From Bacteroidota bacterium (GTDB lineage: Bacteria; Bacteroidota; Bacteroidia; UKL13-3), in the NCBI GenBank assembly GCA_947477885.1, contig CANJUD010000008.1, positions 62,001 to 126,000 of the forward strand: a stretch of 64,000 nucleotides of DNA. The letters are read 5' to 3'. A program made the translations under genes and the position numbers. The notes below the pieces were generated by a model. The model saw only the letters and a program-made list of their open reading frames with translations, was not told the origin of the DNA and ran no database searches. Below, one piece after another: positions 50,870-58,913 of this stretch; within the stretch, counting starts at the first letter, position 1; each line of letters starts with the position of its first letter.

Positions 50870-53743
50870 ATGAAAAAATTATTTACGTTACTATGCGGTC
50901 TCATTGCATTTGCAGGTGTTATGGCCCAACCAAAACTTATTGAAAAAGTAGATAAGGTTCCTGGCAAACTCATTATTCCTTACGAAAAATACCAATTGCC
51001 CAATGGACTTACTGTAATTGTTCACGAAGATCATTCAAACCCTATAGTTCATGTGGAAGTGACCTACCACGTTGGATCAGCACGCGAAGTGAAAGACCGC
51101 ACAGGCTTTGCACACTTCTTTGAGCACATGATGTTTCAAGGCAGTGAACATGTGCAAGATGAAGAGCATTTTAAAATAGTATCAGGTGCTGGGGGTAATA
51201 TGAACGGAAGTACCAACCGCGACCGTACCAATTATTTTGAAACATTGCCAGCCAATTATTTGGAGATGGCCCTATGGCTTGAGAGTGATCGCATGGGATT
51301 CTTATTAGATTCTGTTACACAGAAAAAATTTGAAGTACAACGTGCCACCGTTAAAAATGAAAAAGGACAAAATGTAGAAAATGTTCCTTATGGTATTGTA
51401 GAAGAATATGTGAATAATAACCTGTACCCCGAAGGTCATCCTTATAGTTGGACTACCATTGGCTATACCGAAGATTTGGATCGTGCCAATGTAGAAGACC
51501 TTAAAAACTTTTTTCTTCGCTGGTATGGCCCTAACAATGCTGTTTTAGTTATATCAGGCGATGTGAAAACTTCAGATGCCATAGCATTGGTCGATAAATA
51601 TTTTGGCACCATACAATCTTGCCCCAGAGTAAATAAAATGAAAGTAGAACGTGTTATTTTGCCTGAGCGCAAATTTGTAAATTATGTAGAGAAGGTAAAT
51701 TTACCTAGATATACTATTGTGTACCCATCGGTAGGTAGTTATAGTAAAGATGAACCCGCTTTGGATATTTTAGCTAATATTTTGGGAAGCGGAAACAACT
51801 CTATTTTTTATAGATATTTTGAGAAAACAGAAAATGCTCTTGGTGCATTTTGTTATAACCGCAGTGAAGAATTGGCTGGTGAATTTACATTAGGTATTGT
51901 ACCCTACCCGCTTACTTCGGTTGACTCAATTGACGCATGGCTAAAAGCTTCATTTGAAGACCTAGAAAAAAATGGCGTGAGCGATGAAGCCATGGAGCGC
52001 GCAAAATCTCAATTCCTCACACAACTTATTGGTAGCATAGAAAGTGTTGCAGGAAAATCAACCTATCTTAATTATTGGAGTATGTTTTTAAATAAACCTT
52101 TTAATATGCAAGACGAAATCGATCGTTATAAGAACGTGACAAAAGAACAAGTAATGGCCGCTTATAATAATTATATAAAAAGCAAACCTGCGGTGTGGGT
52201 TATTACGCAACCAAAATATAGCAATGATGAAGAAAAGAAAAAAACTGACGTTATAGCAGATATAAAACATATTGAAGCACCAAATGAATATAATAGTCTC
52301 TCCTACAAAAGACCCGTTGATAATTTCGACCGCAGCAAACATCCCATTCCTGGTGAAGTTAAAAGTGTACAATTCCCCAATATATATGATGTGAAATTTG
52401 ATAATGGATTACGTGTAGCAGGAACTGTTAATACTGAAGTGCCACTAGTATATATGCAACTTACTATAAAAGGTGGTGAGTTACACGATATGAATGATCT
52501 GAAAAAAATCGGGCTGAGCGGTGTTACCGCTGAGTTGATGAATGAAGGCACACAAAAATACACAAGCGAAGAATTTAGTGCCGCTCTAGAGAAAGTAGGT
52601 GGCAGTATTCGCGTTTCATCGGGCAGTGAAGAAATGAATATATTTTTGCAGTGTCGTGCCGAAAATATAGATGCCACATTAAAATTATTTGAAGAAAGAT
52701 TACTTCACACGAAATTCGACAAAAACGATTTTAAGCGTATTGTTAAAAGTGATATACAGCAATCGAAAGGTATTGACTATAATTCAAACGCCATGTCGCA
52801 ATTGGCTTTTGGTAAATTGATGTTCGGCAGCAATCCTTACGGCTTATTTGCCACAGAAAAAAACTACAAAAGCATAACAATAGAAGATGTAACTAACTAT
52901 TATAATAATAATTTATCTCCTTCAATCAGCAGCCTTATTATAGTGGGAAGTATTGGACAAGAAGAAATGATTCCCAAATTAGGATTCCTGAAAGAATGGG
53001 CAGCTAAAACCGTTACCATTCCGAGTGCTGGAGAATTTTATGAAACGGAGGGCACCAAAATATATTTGGTCGACAAATCGGAAGCTCCGCAAAGTTCTAT
53101 TGTAATTGGATTTTCATCAGATAAATATTCTTCTACTGGAAATTTCTTTAAAAACAATATAATGAATTTCCAATTAGGCGGTAGTTTTAATAGCCGCTTG
53201 AACCAAGATATTCGTGAAGACAAAGGCTATACTTATGGTATCCGTAGCGGTTTTAATTTCAACAATTATATGGGTTATTATACCATTGGATGTTCGGTTC
53301 GTGGCACAGCTACTGACAGTGCTTTGGATGAAATAATGAAAGTAGTAAAAAACTACAAAATAAATGGACCCACCGATGAAGAAGTTGCATTTACCCGCAG
53401 CTCAATGCTCAATGCTCGACAAATGCGTTATGAAACTTCTGGCTCAATGGCATCATTTATTAGTAATATGCTTAACTATGGAATCACTGCCGATGTATTA
53501 AAAGAACAAGAAAAAATCATTTCAACTATTAGCAAATCAGAACTTGCAACGCTAGCCAAAGACAATCTAAAAACCGACAAAATGGTTATTATGATTGTGG
53601 GCGATAAAGACTCTTTGAAAAAGCGTTTAGAAAAATTAAATTTAGGCGAAGTAAAAGTGTATAACAGTACCAATGACGTGCAGTTTAATATTAAAAATCG
53701 AGTGGTACTGCCTACCATGGAAAAGAAATTTCCAAGACAATAG
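50870..53743 (+). CDS. M16-family zinc metalloprotease (two-domain, exported)
   Basis: The protein has 957 residues. A signal peptide (KKLFTLLCGLIAFAGVMAQ) is followed by an active N-terminal half with the inverted zinc motif H82-F-F-E85-H86 (HxxEH) and the distal zinc ligand Glu164 in VKNEKGQ. A second M16 half (from about 480) lacks the zinc motif but ends with the R/Y pair region (FNSRLNQDIREDKGYTYG). This is the usual pairing of active and inactive halves around a closed chamber. Such enzymes degrade peptides in the periplasm or at the outer membrane. It is monocistronic, with its own promoter and terminator. Confidence 0.95.
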   Translation: MKKLFTLLCGLIAFAGVMAQPKLIEKVDKVPGKLIIPYEKYQLPNGLTVIVHEDHSNPIVHVEVTYHVGSAREVKDRTGFAHFFEHMMFQGSEHVQDEEHFKIVSGAGGNMNGSTNRDRTNYFETLPANYLEMALWLESDRMGFLLDSVTQKKFEVQRATVKNEKGQNVENVPYGIVEEYVNNNLYPEGHPYSWTTIGYTEDLDRANVEDLKNFFLRWYGPNNAVLVISGDVKTSDAIALVDKYFGTIQSCPRVNKMKVERVILPERKFVNYVEKVNLPRYTIVYPSVGSYSKDEPALDILANILGSGNNSIFYRYFEKTENALGAFCYNRSEELAGEFTLGIVPYPLTSVDSIDAWLKASFEDLEKNGVSDEAMERAKSQFLTQLIGSIESVAGKSTYLNYWSMFLNKPFNMQDEIDRYKNVTKEQVMAAYNNYIKSKPAVWVITQPKYSNDEEKKKTDVIADIKHIEAPNEYNSLSYKRPVDNFDRSKHPIPGEVKSVQFPNIYDVKFDNGLRVAGTVNTEVPLVYMQLTIKGGELHDMNDLKKIGLSGVTAELMNEGTQKYTSEEFSAALEKVGGSIRVSSGSEEMNIFLQCRAENIDATLKLFEERLLHTKFDKNDFKRIVKSDIQQSKGIDYNSNAMSQLAFGKLMFGSNPYGLFATEKNYKSITIEDVTNYYNNNLSPSISSLIIVGSIGQEEMIPKLGFLKEWAAKTVTIPSAGEFYETEGTKIYLVDKSEAPQSSIVIGFSSDKYSSTGNFFKNNIMNFQLGGSFNSRLNQDIREDKGYTYGIRSGFNFNNYMGYYTIGCSVRGTATDSALDEIMKVVKNYKINGPTDEEVAFTRSSMLNARQMRYETSGSMASFISNMLNYGITADVLKEQEKIISTISKSELATLAKDNLKTDKMVIMIVGDKDSLKKRLEKLNLGEVKVYNSTNDVQFNIKNRVVLPTMEKKFPRQ

Positions 53744-53765
53744 TATTATATTAACTAAATATAAT

Positions 53766-53807
53766 AAAAAAGTCCCTGATGTTTTGAAGCACCAGGGACT
53801 TTTTTAT
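53766..53807 (+). terminator. Intrinsic terminator after the M16 protease gene
   Basis: AAAAAAGTCCCTG (53766-53778) faces CAGGGACTTTTTT (53793-53805) in a perfect 13-bp stem with a 14-nt loop. Confidence 0.92.
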
Positions 53808-53881
53808 TATATAATTATATTACATCCAAGTAATCATAAACCGCGTAAACTCGGCTTTTAAATCTTTATATAATTTAGCGA

Positions 53882-54151
53882 ATGATGCTGCACGTTCATG
53901 CATATTTTCAATTTAAGAACGATGAAAAAGTTGTTTTTGGTTTTGTGATACAAGACACCAAAGAAGAACTTGCAACAGTGGGTGTAAAATTTGATATGAT
54001 TGATAGTTTTTATTCCGATTTTATTAAAGCTGCAGATAAAAGAACTGTGTCAAAATCTATCCACTCGAAAAAAGGAGATATAAGTTTTATAAAAAGCGAT
54101 TTCTCTTATTTGGATACAGAAACAAAAGTAGAAATATATGATATAGTTTGA
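53882..54151 (+). CDS. Hypothetical protein
   Basis: The frame has 89 codons, starting at ATG ATG and coding for a soluble, mixed alpha/beta-like protein (HAYFQFKNDEKVVFGFVI, VEIYDIV at the end) with ordinary composition. No family is recognised and no -7 box is clear. A short minus-strand frame (53822-53905, ending AEFTRFMITWM) overlaps its first codons and could be the end of a lost gene, so the coding status of this locus is uncertain. A repeat-filled spacer follows. Confidence 0.4.
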   Translation: MMLHVHAYFQFKNDEKVVFGFVIQDTKEELATVGVKFDMIDSFYSDFIKAADKRTVSKSIHSKKGDISFIKSDFSYLDTETKVEIYDIV

Positions 54152-54193
54152 AAGACTAAAAATTACTCTTAGACTTCGCTCAGGGTGGCAAGG

Positions 54194-54249
54194 GGTATCG
54201 GGTATAAAGACAAAAGTATAAAGTATATAGTACCGATAGCCATCAGTAT
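54194..54249. repeat. Heptad-period repeat
   Basis: Eight 7-nt units in register from 54194: GGTATCG, GGTATAA and so on, including AGTATAA and AGTATAT. Confidence 0.75.
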
Positions 54250-54262
54250 TTTCGCTATTTAT

Positions 54263-54345
54263 GCTAGACTGCGCAGCCGCGTGAGGGATAGAAGCCGGCA
54301 CGCAGTAAGGCGGATAGCCCGGCCCCGCTTCGGGGACACGCCCAA
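54263..54345. repeat. GC-rich spacer element
   Basis: A GC-rich stretch (GTGAGGGATAG, AAGCCGG, GGATAGCCCGGCCCCG, then CTTCGGGGACACGCCC) stands out from the AT-rich surroundings. It has a short CCCCGCTTCGGGG hairpin. It resembles dispersed intergenic elements seen in other Bacteroidota genomes, but a second copy is not present in this window. Confidence 0.45.
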
Positions 54346-54349
54346 AAAT

Positions 54350-54513
54350 AGAAGAAAGAATAAAGATTAAAGACGAAAGATTAAAGACTTAGTACCAGTC
54401 AGCTAAAGCCAGACGGCAACAATATGCAATATTAGATTACAAAAGCCCTCTTGTCTTTTGTCCTTTGTCTTTCGTCTTTGTACTTGATACTAGATACTAG
54501 CTACTTGATACTA
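54350..54513. repeat. Heptad-period repeats before the RNase P RNA 3' end
   Basis: Six in-register units of AGATTAA type at 54350-54391 and nine at 54451-54513 (TTGTCTT, TTGTCCT and so on, passing without loss of register into GATACTA words). The sense of the words changes while the 7-nt phase is kept. No gene lies between 54152 and 54521. Confidence 0.75.
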
Positions 54514-54521
54514 TACTAAAA

Positions 54522-54887
54522 AAAAGGCAAGCCTATAAGCCGGGTTCTGTGTACTCCTGTCATTAATCTAGGATTGCTGTTGCCAACAACCTCGTGCAGC
54601 CTACCCTCCCCTGTGTGCTCATTTGCATGAGCCGCCGCAGCGGGCCGCTGCTTACGGGGGTTTATTTGGCCTTGCAACCCATAAGGTTTGTAATGCCCCG
54701 CAATGTCGCCACGCGGGCGGTGGGCCCTTACCCCGCCATTTCACCCTTACCTGTATTTGCATACAGGCGGTTTATTTTCTGCTACACTATCTGTTACCTT
54801 ACGGTACCTCTCTGTTAAAGAGTATGGTGCCCTATGTTGCCCGGACTTTCCTCTCCGACGAATCGGAGCGACAGGACAGCTTGCCTT
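54522..54887 (-). ncRNA. rnpB: RNase P RNA, bacterial type A
   Basis: The catalytic RNA of RNase P, which matures tRNA 5' ends. On the minus strand the conserved core is read in order: P1 5' arm AAGGCAAGC, the universal GAGGAAAGTCCGGGC (CR-I), AGGGTGAAATGGCGGGGTAAG-type CR-II/III region (in parts), GGGAGGGTAGGCTGC, and the end ACAGAACCCGGCTTATAGGCTTGCC, which closes P1 and is followed by a T-run. The length of about 365 nt fits type A. A TACTTTTG -7 box lies 5 nt before the predicted 5' end. Long open frames on the plus strand here are artefacts of this structured, GC-rich gene. Confidence 0.96.
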
Positions 54888-54891
54888 GGTG

Positions 54892-54899
54892 CAAAAGTA
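54892..54899 (-). promoter_or_regulatory. -7 promoter box of rnpB
   Basis: The minus strand reads TACTTTTG immediately upstream of the RNase P RNA. It provides an independent check on the promoter consensus because the RNA 5' end is known from its P1 helix. Confidence 0.75.
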
Positions 54900-54980
54900 G
54901 CCTATCATAGCGTGGCGGGCAAAATAAAAATAGCAGCGATGTTTTGGAACTAACTGCTTTGTATTTAATTTGCAAGCCTA

Positions 54981-55991
54981 ATGCTTACTGTCCCTCAAAT
55001 AAACTATCTCAATATTTTACTCATGATATTATCAGCAGCAGTGGCTGTGGTAATACCTTTTGAGCTTTTCCTTTTCTCTTATGCCGTGCTCGGGCCTTTG
55101 CATTACTTAACTGAAATATCGTGGTTGCAGAAAAAAGGATTTTATATAAAAGGCAAATACGATTATATTATTTTATTGGTACTGGGTTTGCTGGTGTCAA
55201 TTGTTTTTTTAAATCCTGATAATAAATCACTACAAACAATCTCAGGTCAGAACTATGTTTTTGCAGCTTTTATTGTAGGTATTGCCCTGTTATTTATTCG
55301 AACATGGTATTTGAAAATATTTGTTGCAGCAATGGCTGTATTGGTTGGTTTTATGATACAGGACAATTATTTTTATATTATGTTTTTTGCTATATTTTTA
55401 CCTACACTTATCCATGTTTATATATTCACAGGTTTGTTTGTAATACATGGTGCACTTAAAAGTAAAAGTGTATCAGGCTATATATCGATGGTGGTATTTA
55501 TATTTTGTACACTTTCCTGTTTTTTGATTGGTGTTGATGGAGACAATGTAATAAGTTTGAAACTACAAAAAATATATGATTCATTTATGGGAATGAGCAG
55601 GGGGATAATTACTTTCTTTGGTATTGATGGACATACACAGGATATGGGAGATTTTAATGCAATAGATTCCAAGTATCTTTTCTTTGGTGAAAAACCTGTT
55701 ATGCTAATGCGTTTTATCGCCTTTGCCTATACCTATCATTACCTCAATTGGTTCTCGAAAACAAGCATTATTAAATGGCATGAAGTTACCGCCCTTCGAT
55801 TGATGATTATTGTAACGATTTGGATATTTTCGGTATTCTTATATTTTATGGACTATAACAAAGGACTAAAAGTATTATACTTTTTAAGTATGGTGCATGT
55901 GTTCTTAGAATTCCCACTAAATTTACGAAGCTTTACAGGCATTGGTGAAGAAATAAAAGGACGATTTAGCAGTAAGAAAATATCAACATAA
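54981..55991 (+). CDS. Multi-pass membrane protein of unknown function with conserved His
   Basis: The protein has 336 residues and about eight or nine transmembrane helices. Distinct polar motifs sit at membrane edges: FSYAVLGPLHYLTEISWLQ near residue 35, HVYIFTGLFVIHGALKSK, AYTYHYLNWFSKTSIIKWHE near 250, and MVHVFLEFPLNLRSF at the end. The repeated His residues recall membrane di-metal oxygenases or the Brp/Blh carotene dioxygenase group, but the signature of those families is not there. It is followed 13 bp later by a rhomboid protease gene, probably in the same transcript. Function is unknown. Confidence 0.7.
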   Translation: MLTVPQINYLNILLMILSAAVAVVIPFELFLFSYAVLGPLHYLTEISWLQKKGFYIKGKYDYIILLVLGLLVSIVFLNPDNKSLQTISGQNYVFAAFIVGIALLFIRTWYLKIFVAAMAVLVGFMIQDNYFYIMFFAIFLPTLIHVYIFTGLFVIHGALKSKSVSGYISMVVFIFCTLSCFLIGVDGDNVISLKLQKIYDSFMGMSRGIITFFGIDGHTQDMGDFNAIDSKYLFFGEKPVMLMRFIAFAYTYHYLNWFSKTSIIKWHEVTALRLMIIVTIWIFSVFLYFMDYNKGLKVLYFLSMVHVFLEFPLNLRSFTGIGEEIKGRFSSKKIST

Positions 55992-56004
55992 TAATATAAT
56001 ATTT

Positions 56005-56622
56005 ATGCATTTTAGTATTACAATTGCCATTATCATTGTTACCGCATTAACTAGCATCTCGGCTTTCAGCAATCAAACGTTGTTGAACAAAATGATGTTC
56101 AACGCTTATATGGTAAAACACCGCCGAGAATGGTGGCGTTTTTTCACCTCAGGTTTTGTACATGCCGATTATATACATTTGGCACTGAACATGTTTGTAT
56201 TATATAGTTTTGGTACTTATTTAGAAAGTGCATATGTCGAATTTTTTAATACGAATGCACCTATTTATTTTATCGTATTATATTTTCTTTCTCTCGTAGC
56301 ATGCGAGGTAACAAGCTACCGCAAGAATGTAGACAATGTGCATTACAATTCATTAGGAGCATCGGGTGCAGTATCGGCAGTAGTATTTGCTTGCATTATT
56401 ATAGAACCATTCTCGCAACTATCAGTATATGGCATTAAAATGCCTGCTGTTATATATGGACTATTATATCTTTCTTTGGAGTTTTATCTCAATAAAACCA
56501 AACGTACCAATATCAATCACACCGCACATATTGAAGGAGCCTTGTTTGGAATTGCCTTTACCCTAATTACCAAGCCTGCTTTGTTTTCTAATTTTATTGA
56601 GCAAGTGAAGAACCATTTTTGA
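56005..56622 (+). CDS. Rhomboid-family intramembrane serine protease
   Basis: This 205-residue membrane protein has about six helices. The catalytic Ser120 lies in GASG (118-121) and His175 in NHTAHIEGALFG. The helix 2 motif HADYIHLALNMFVLYSFG supplies the oxyanion His58 and Asn62. Rhomboids cut single-pass membrane proteins within the bilayer; the substrate is unknown. It follows the multi-pass membrane protein gene by 13 bp. The stop codon is followed directly by a repeat-rich spacer. Confidence 0.93.
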   Translation: MHFSITIAIIIVTALTSISAFSNQTLLNKMMFNAYMVKHRREWWRFFTSGFVHADYIHLALNMFVLYSFGTYLESAYVEFFNTNAPIYFIVLYFLSLVACEVTSYRKNVDNVHYNSLGASGAVSAVVFACIIIEPFSQLSVYGIKMPAVIYGLLYLSLEFYLNKTKRTNINHTAHIEGALFGIAFTLITKPALFSNFIEQVKNHF

Positions 56623-56627
56623 TGCAC

Positions 56628-56729
56628 GATTTACGATTTAGGATTTACGTCCCGATAGATATCGGGATTGCTGACGCCTGATTCATCATTAACAATTAAC
56701 AATTAATAATTGCCCGTTCGTAATTGATT
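56628..56729. repeat. Heptads, palindrome and GCTGACGCC word in one spacer
   Basis: Three GATTTAC-type units (56628-56648), then the palindrome CCCGATAGATATCGGG, then GCTGACGCCTGATT (56670 on), then seven in-register units beginning ATTCATC, ATTAACA, ATTAACA (56681-56729). The order palindrome-then-GCTGACGCC matches the element at 42.1 kb. Confidence 0.8.
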
Positions 56730-56800
56730 TAGGTCGATACAGCCCTAGCTATTCACACATTGTGCAAAACTGCGGAAAGGCTTGGTGCTTATTTGTTTGT

Positions 56801-56808
56801 TAATTTTG
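56801..56808 (+). promoter_or_regulatory. -7 promoter box
   Basis: TAATTTTG, 21 nt before the ATG at 56830. It lies inside the upstream extension of the open frame and so fixes the start downstream. Confidence 0.6.
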
Positions 56809-56829
56809 CGTAAACAAAAAGAATACGCT

Positions 56830-57723
56830 ATGCACAATAAAATTATCTTATATATACTTCTACTTTTTTCGTCTAAATATATAACAGCTCAAACAGCCGA
56901 CTTCTATCTGGGTTTGGGCGAAAACATGGAGAAGGGTACTAAAAACAGGAATGTTCCCTATCGTTTAGATTCGGCATTGTATTATTATAGATATGTACTT
57001 GACAACTATCCAACCTTTAAGCAAGAGTGCTCTAGAGCGATGTATCGCATTGCAGGGGTGTTGGAAAAAGATAGTATCAATGAATCAATTAGTTGGTATA
57101 ATCGGATTATTACTTCTTCCAATGTAAATGATAGAGATAAGGGAATGGAGGTAATGGAAGTGTATGCCAACTACCGCCACAATTCTTGCTTACGTATGGC
57201 CACATTATATAATCGCAAACGCAATTACGATGAAGCATTGCAATGGCTGTATAATGCCCAATATATATACAAATATGATACTGACATTGGTACTGCATTT
57301 GAAAATAAAATGGTATCAATTGCCACGGTGAAATTTGAGTGTTATAAAAGTTTAGATTATCAAGATAGTGCGGTATACGCTTTAGTTCACAAACTTTTAG
57401 ATATTGATGTGAGGTACTACTTACCAAACATGGACGAATTGAAAAATAATACTGTTGACCACTATACCAAATTAGCAAAAATTGCCATCAAATATATTGA
57501 ACAAACTAGGGGGAAAGACGAGTTTAAACTGGCATTTAATCTTGCACTAAAAAAAATAAAAGTTAAAAAAGACAAAGAACGTAAAGGTGAAAAATTAACT
57601 TATGCCACCTTTAAATTATATAATATCGAATATAAAATTCGCTCCTCAAAACCTAAGCACAGAAAAGTAGAGTTCATGAACGATATTATGCAAACTGCTT
57701 TTTATATTTTGTTGCAAGAGTAA
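56830..57723 (+). CDS. Exported helical (TPR-like) protein upstream of hscB
   Basis: The protein has 297 residues from the ATG at 56830. A signal peptide (HNKIILYILLLFSSKYITAQ) is followed by helix pairs in a TPR-like pattern: RLDSALYYYRYVLDNYP, RNYDEALQWLYNAQYIYKYD, and a Lys/Arg-rich end. The frame is open upstream to a TTG, but the promoter box lies within that part. It ends one base before the hscB start, so the two are in one transcript despite different cell compartments. No family name is certain. Confidence 0.7.
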   Translation: MHNKIILYILLLFSSKYITAQTADFYLGLGENMEKGTKNRNVPYRLDSALYYYRYVLDNYPTFKQECSRAMYRIAGVLEKDSINESISWYNRIITSSNVNDRDKGMEVMEVYANYRHNSCLRMATLYNRKRNYDEALQWLYNAQYIYKYDTDIGTAFENKMVSIATVKFECYKSLDYQDSAVYALVHKLLDIDVRYYLPNMDELKNNTVDHYTKLAKIAIKYIEQTRGKDEFKLAFNLALKKIKVKKDKERKGEKLTYATFKLYNIEYKIRSSKPKHRKVEFMNDIMQTAFYILLQE

Positions 57724-57724
57724 G

Positions 57725-58237
57725 ATGCAAAACTATTTCGAATTTTACGGCCTGCCTATCCAATTAAATTTAGACTTGGCATTACTCAAGCAAAAGTTTT
57801 TTGAAATTAGCCGTACATTCCATCCCGATTTATTTGCCAATACCACCCCTTCTGAGCAAGAAGAAGCTTTGCAAATAAGCACTAAAAACACAGTTGCGTA
57901 TAAAACACTAAGTAACGAAAACTCCCGATTGGAGCATGTGGTGCAATTATATCGTATAGAAAAAAATGAAGCCCTCCCTCCTGCTTTCCTTGGCCAAATG
58001 ATGGACTTGAATGAGCAAATTGATGAGGTAACAAATGATACACGGGATGACTTAGTGAGTGAAATTATGGAATTGAAAAATGCATTCTATACCGAAATGT
58101 TTTCCCTTTTTGAAAAATTTGATGAGTCCACAGAAGCCAATAAGACTTCCATTTTGCTAACTCTAAACCAATTGCATTTAAAAAATAAATATTTGTTGCG
58201 ATTAAACGAAAGCCTCAATACTTTTGCAGCAGAATAA
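57725..58237 (+). CDS. hscB: Fe-S assembly co-chaperone HscB
   Basis: This 170-residue J-domain protein stimulates HscA-type Hsp70 and hands over IscU in iron-sulfur cluster assembly. The J-domain is N-terminal, with the HPD motif at 33-35 (FHPDLF), after the FEFYGLPIQLNLDLALLKQKF helix. The C-terminal three-helix bundle contains LEHVVQLYRI and the PPAFLGQMMDLNEQIDE motif (in parts), which contacts IscU. No other isc genes are adjacent. A tRNA-Leu gene follows at 13 bp. Confidence 0.94.
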   Translation: MQNYFEFYGLPIQLNLDLALLKQKFFEISRTFHPDLFANTTPSEQEEALQISTKNTVAYKTLSNENSRLEHVVQLYRIEKNEALPPAFLGQMMDLNEQIDEVTNDTRDDLVSEIMELKNAFYTEMFSLFEKFDESTEANKTSILLTLNQLHLKNKYLLRLNESLNTFAAE

Positions 58238-58250
58238 TACCAATACAATT

Positions 58251-58332
58251 GCTCGGATGGCGGAATTGGTAGACGCGTTAGTCTCAAACACTAATATCGA
58301 AAGATGTGCCGGTTCGACCCCGGCTCCGAGTA
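58251..58332 (+). tRNA. tRNA-Leu (anticodon CAA)
   Basis: 82 nt without encoded CCA. The acceptor stem GCTCGGA/TCCGAGT has a G-T first pair. The D-arm is TGGCGGAATTGGTAGACGCG, typical for Leu. The anticodon loop is CTCAAAC between TTAGT and ACTAA, giving CAA (reads UUG). A variable arm follows, and the T-arm is CCGGTTCGACCCCGG. Its wobble base is C, so it is not a target of MnmH or MnmD. Confidence 0.97.
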
Positions 58333-58334
58333 CT

Positions 58335-58370
58335 AAAACAGTGTAAGTGTGTTCCTCACACTGTTTTTCT
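58335..58370 (+). terminator. Intrinsic terminator after tRNA-Leu
   Basis: AAAACAGTGT (58335-58344) faces ACACTGTTTT (58358-58367), followed by TCT. It starts directly after the tRNA. The following 130 bp to 58502 show no gene. Confidence 0.85.
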
Positions 58371-58502
58371 CTTAAGACCCACACTTCAACTCACACTTTA
58401 TCTCTTTAACCCGTCAGCTCAATTCCGACCGCAATATTTAATATTTCGGCCACGCCTATTGATGCTTTATTCTGTTAATATTTCGTCTCTAAACTTTTGT
58501 CT

Positions 58503-58913
58503 CTAAAACTTCAAACTATGCGTCCCCAAATCGGCCAACTTTTCTATAGAAAGTGGTTTGGGGATAAAACCATATATTACATTATTGTTATTCGATTTGC
58601 TCAAATCAACAGGGTTGATAGATGAGGTAAGCATATAAACTTTGCATTTATTTTTAATTTCGATATCAAATTTATTGAACTCCTCTAAAAATTCCCAGCC
58701 ATCCATACCGGGCATATTGATATCGAGAAATATAATTCCCGGAAAATTTATTGGCGTAGAATATATAATTTGTTTTAGATCATTTAATGCAATTGATGCA
58801 TCAGCATAGCAATATACATTATCGGCAAACTTTGTTATTTGCAAAATTTTCTGATTGATCAGATTGAACATGGGTTCGTCGTCAATTAAAAAAACACTAT
58901 TTATCGATTGCAT
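58503..58913 (-). CDS. Single-domain response regulator
   Basis: The protein has 136 residues and is a receiver domain only. Acidic pair DD is at 11-12, phospho-acceptor Asp64 is in FLDINMPGMDGW, Thr/Ser is in MLTSS, and the conserved Lys is in PKPL. It lacks an output domain, so it works as a phosphorelay or CheY-like partner. Its start overlaps the end of the kinase gene by 17 bases, which makes it the likely partner. A dead copy of this gene lies after the paralogous kinase at 33 kb. Confidence 0.93.
   Translation of the reverse strand: MQSINSVFLIDDEPMFNLINQKILQITKFADNVYCYADASIALNDLKQIIYSTPINFPGIIFLDINMPGMDGWEFLEEFNKFDIEIKNKCKVYMLTSSINPVDLSKSNNNNVIYGFIPKPLSIEKLADLGTHSLKF

Noticed and set aside
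53822..53905. Minus-strand frame reading HERAASFAKLYKDLKAEF and ending in FTRFMITWM
   Set aside because: It looks protein-like but has only 27 codons from its ATG, an upstream stop, and overlaps the plus-strand hypothetical gene; too little to call.
54594..54910. Three overlapping plus-strand open frames of 65-95 codons
   Set aside because: They lie antisense inside the RNase P RNA gene, whose conserved core is unmistakable; the open frames result from its GC-rich structured sequence.
58251..58332. tRNA-Leu as an integration (att) site with a mobile island after it
   Set aside because: A terminator follows directly, no integrase or direct repeat of the tRNA end is visible downstream; the following genes are ordinary two-component genes.
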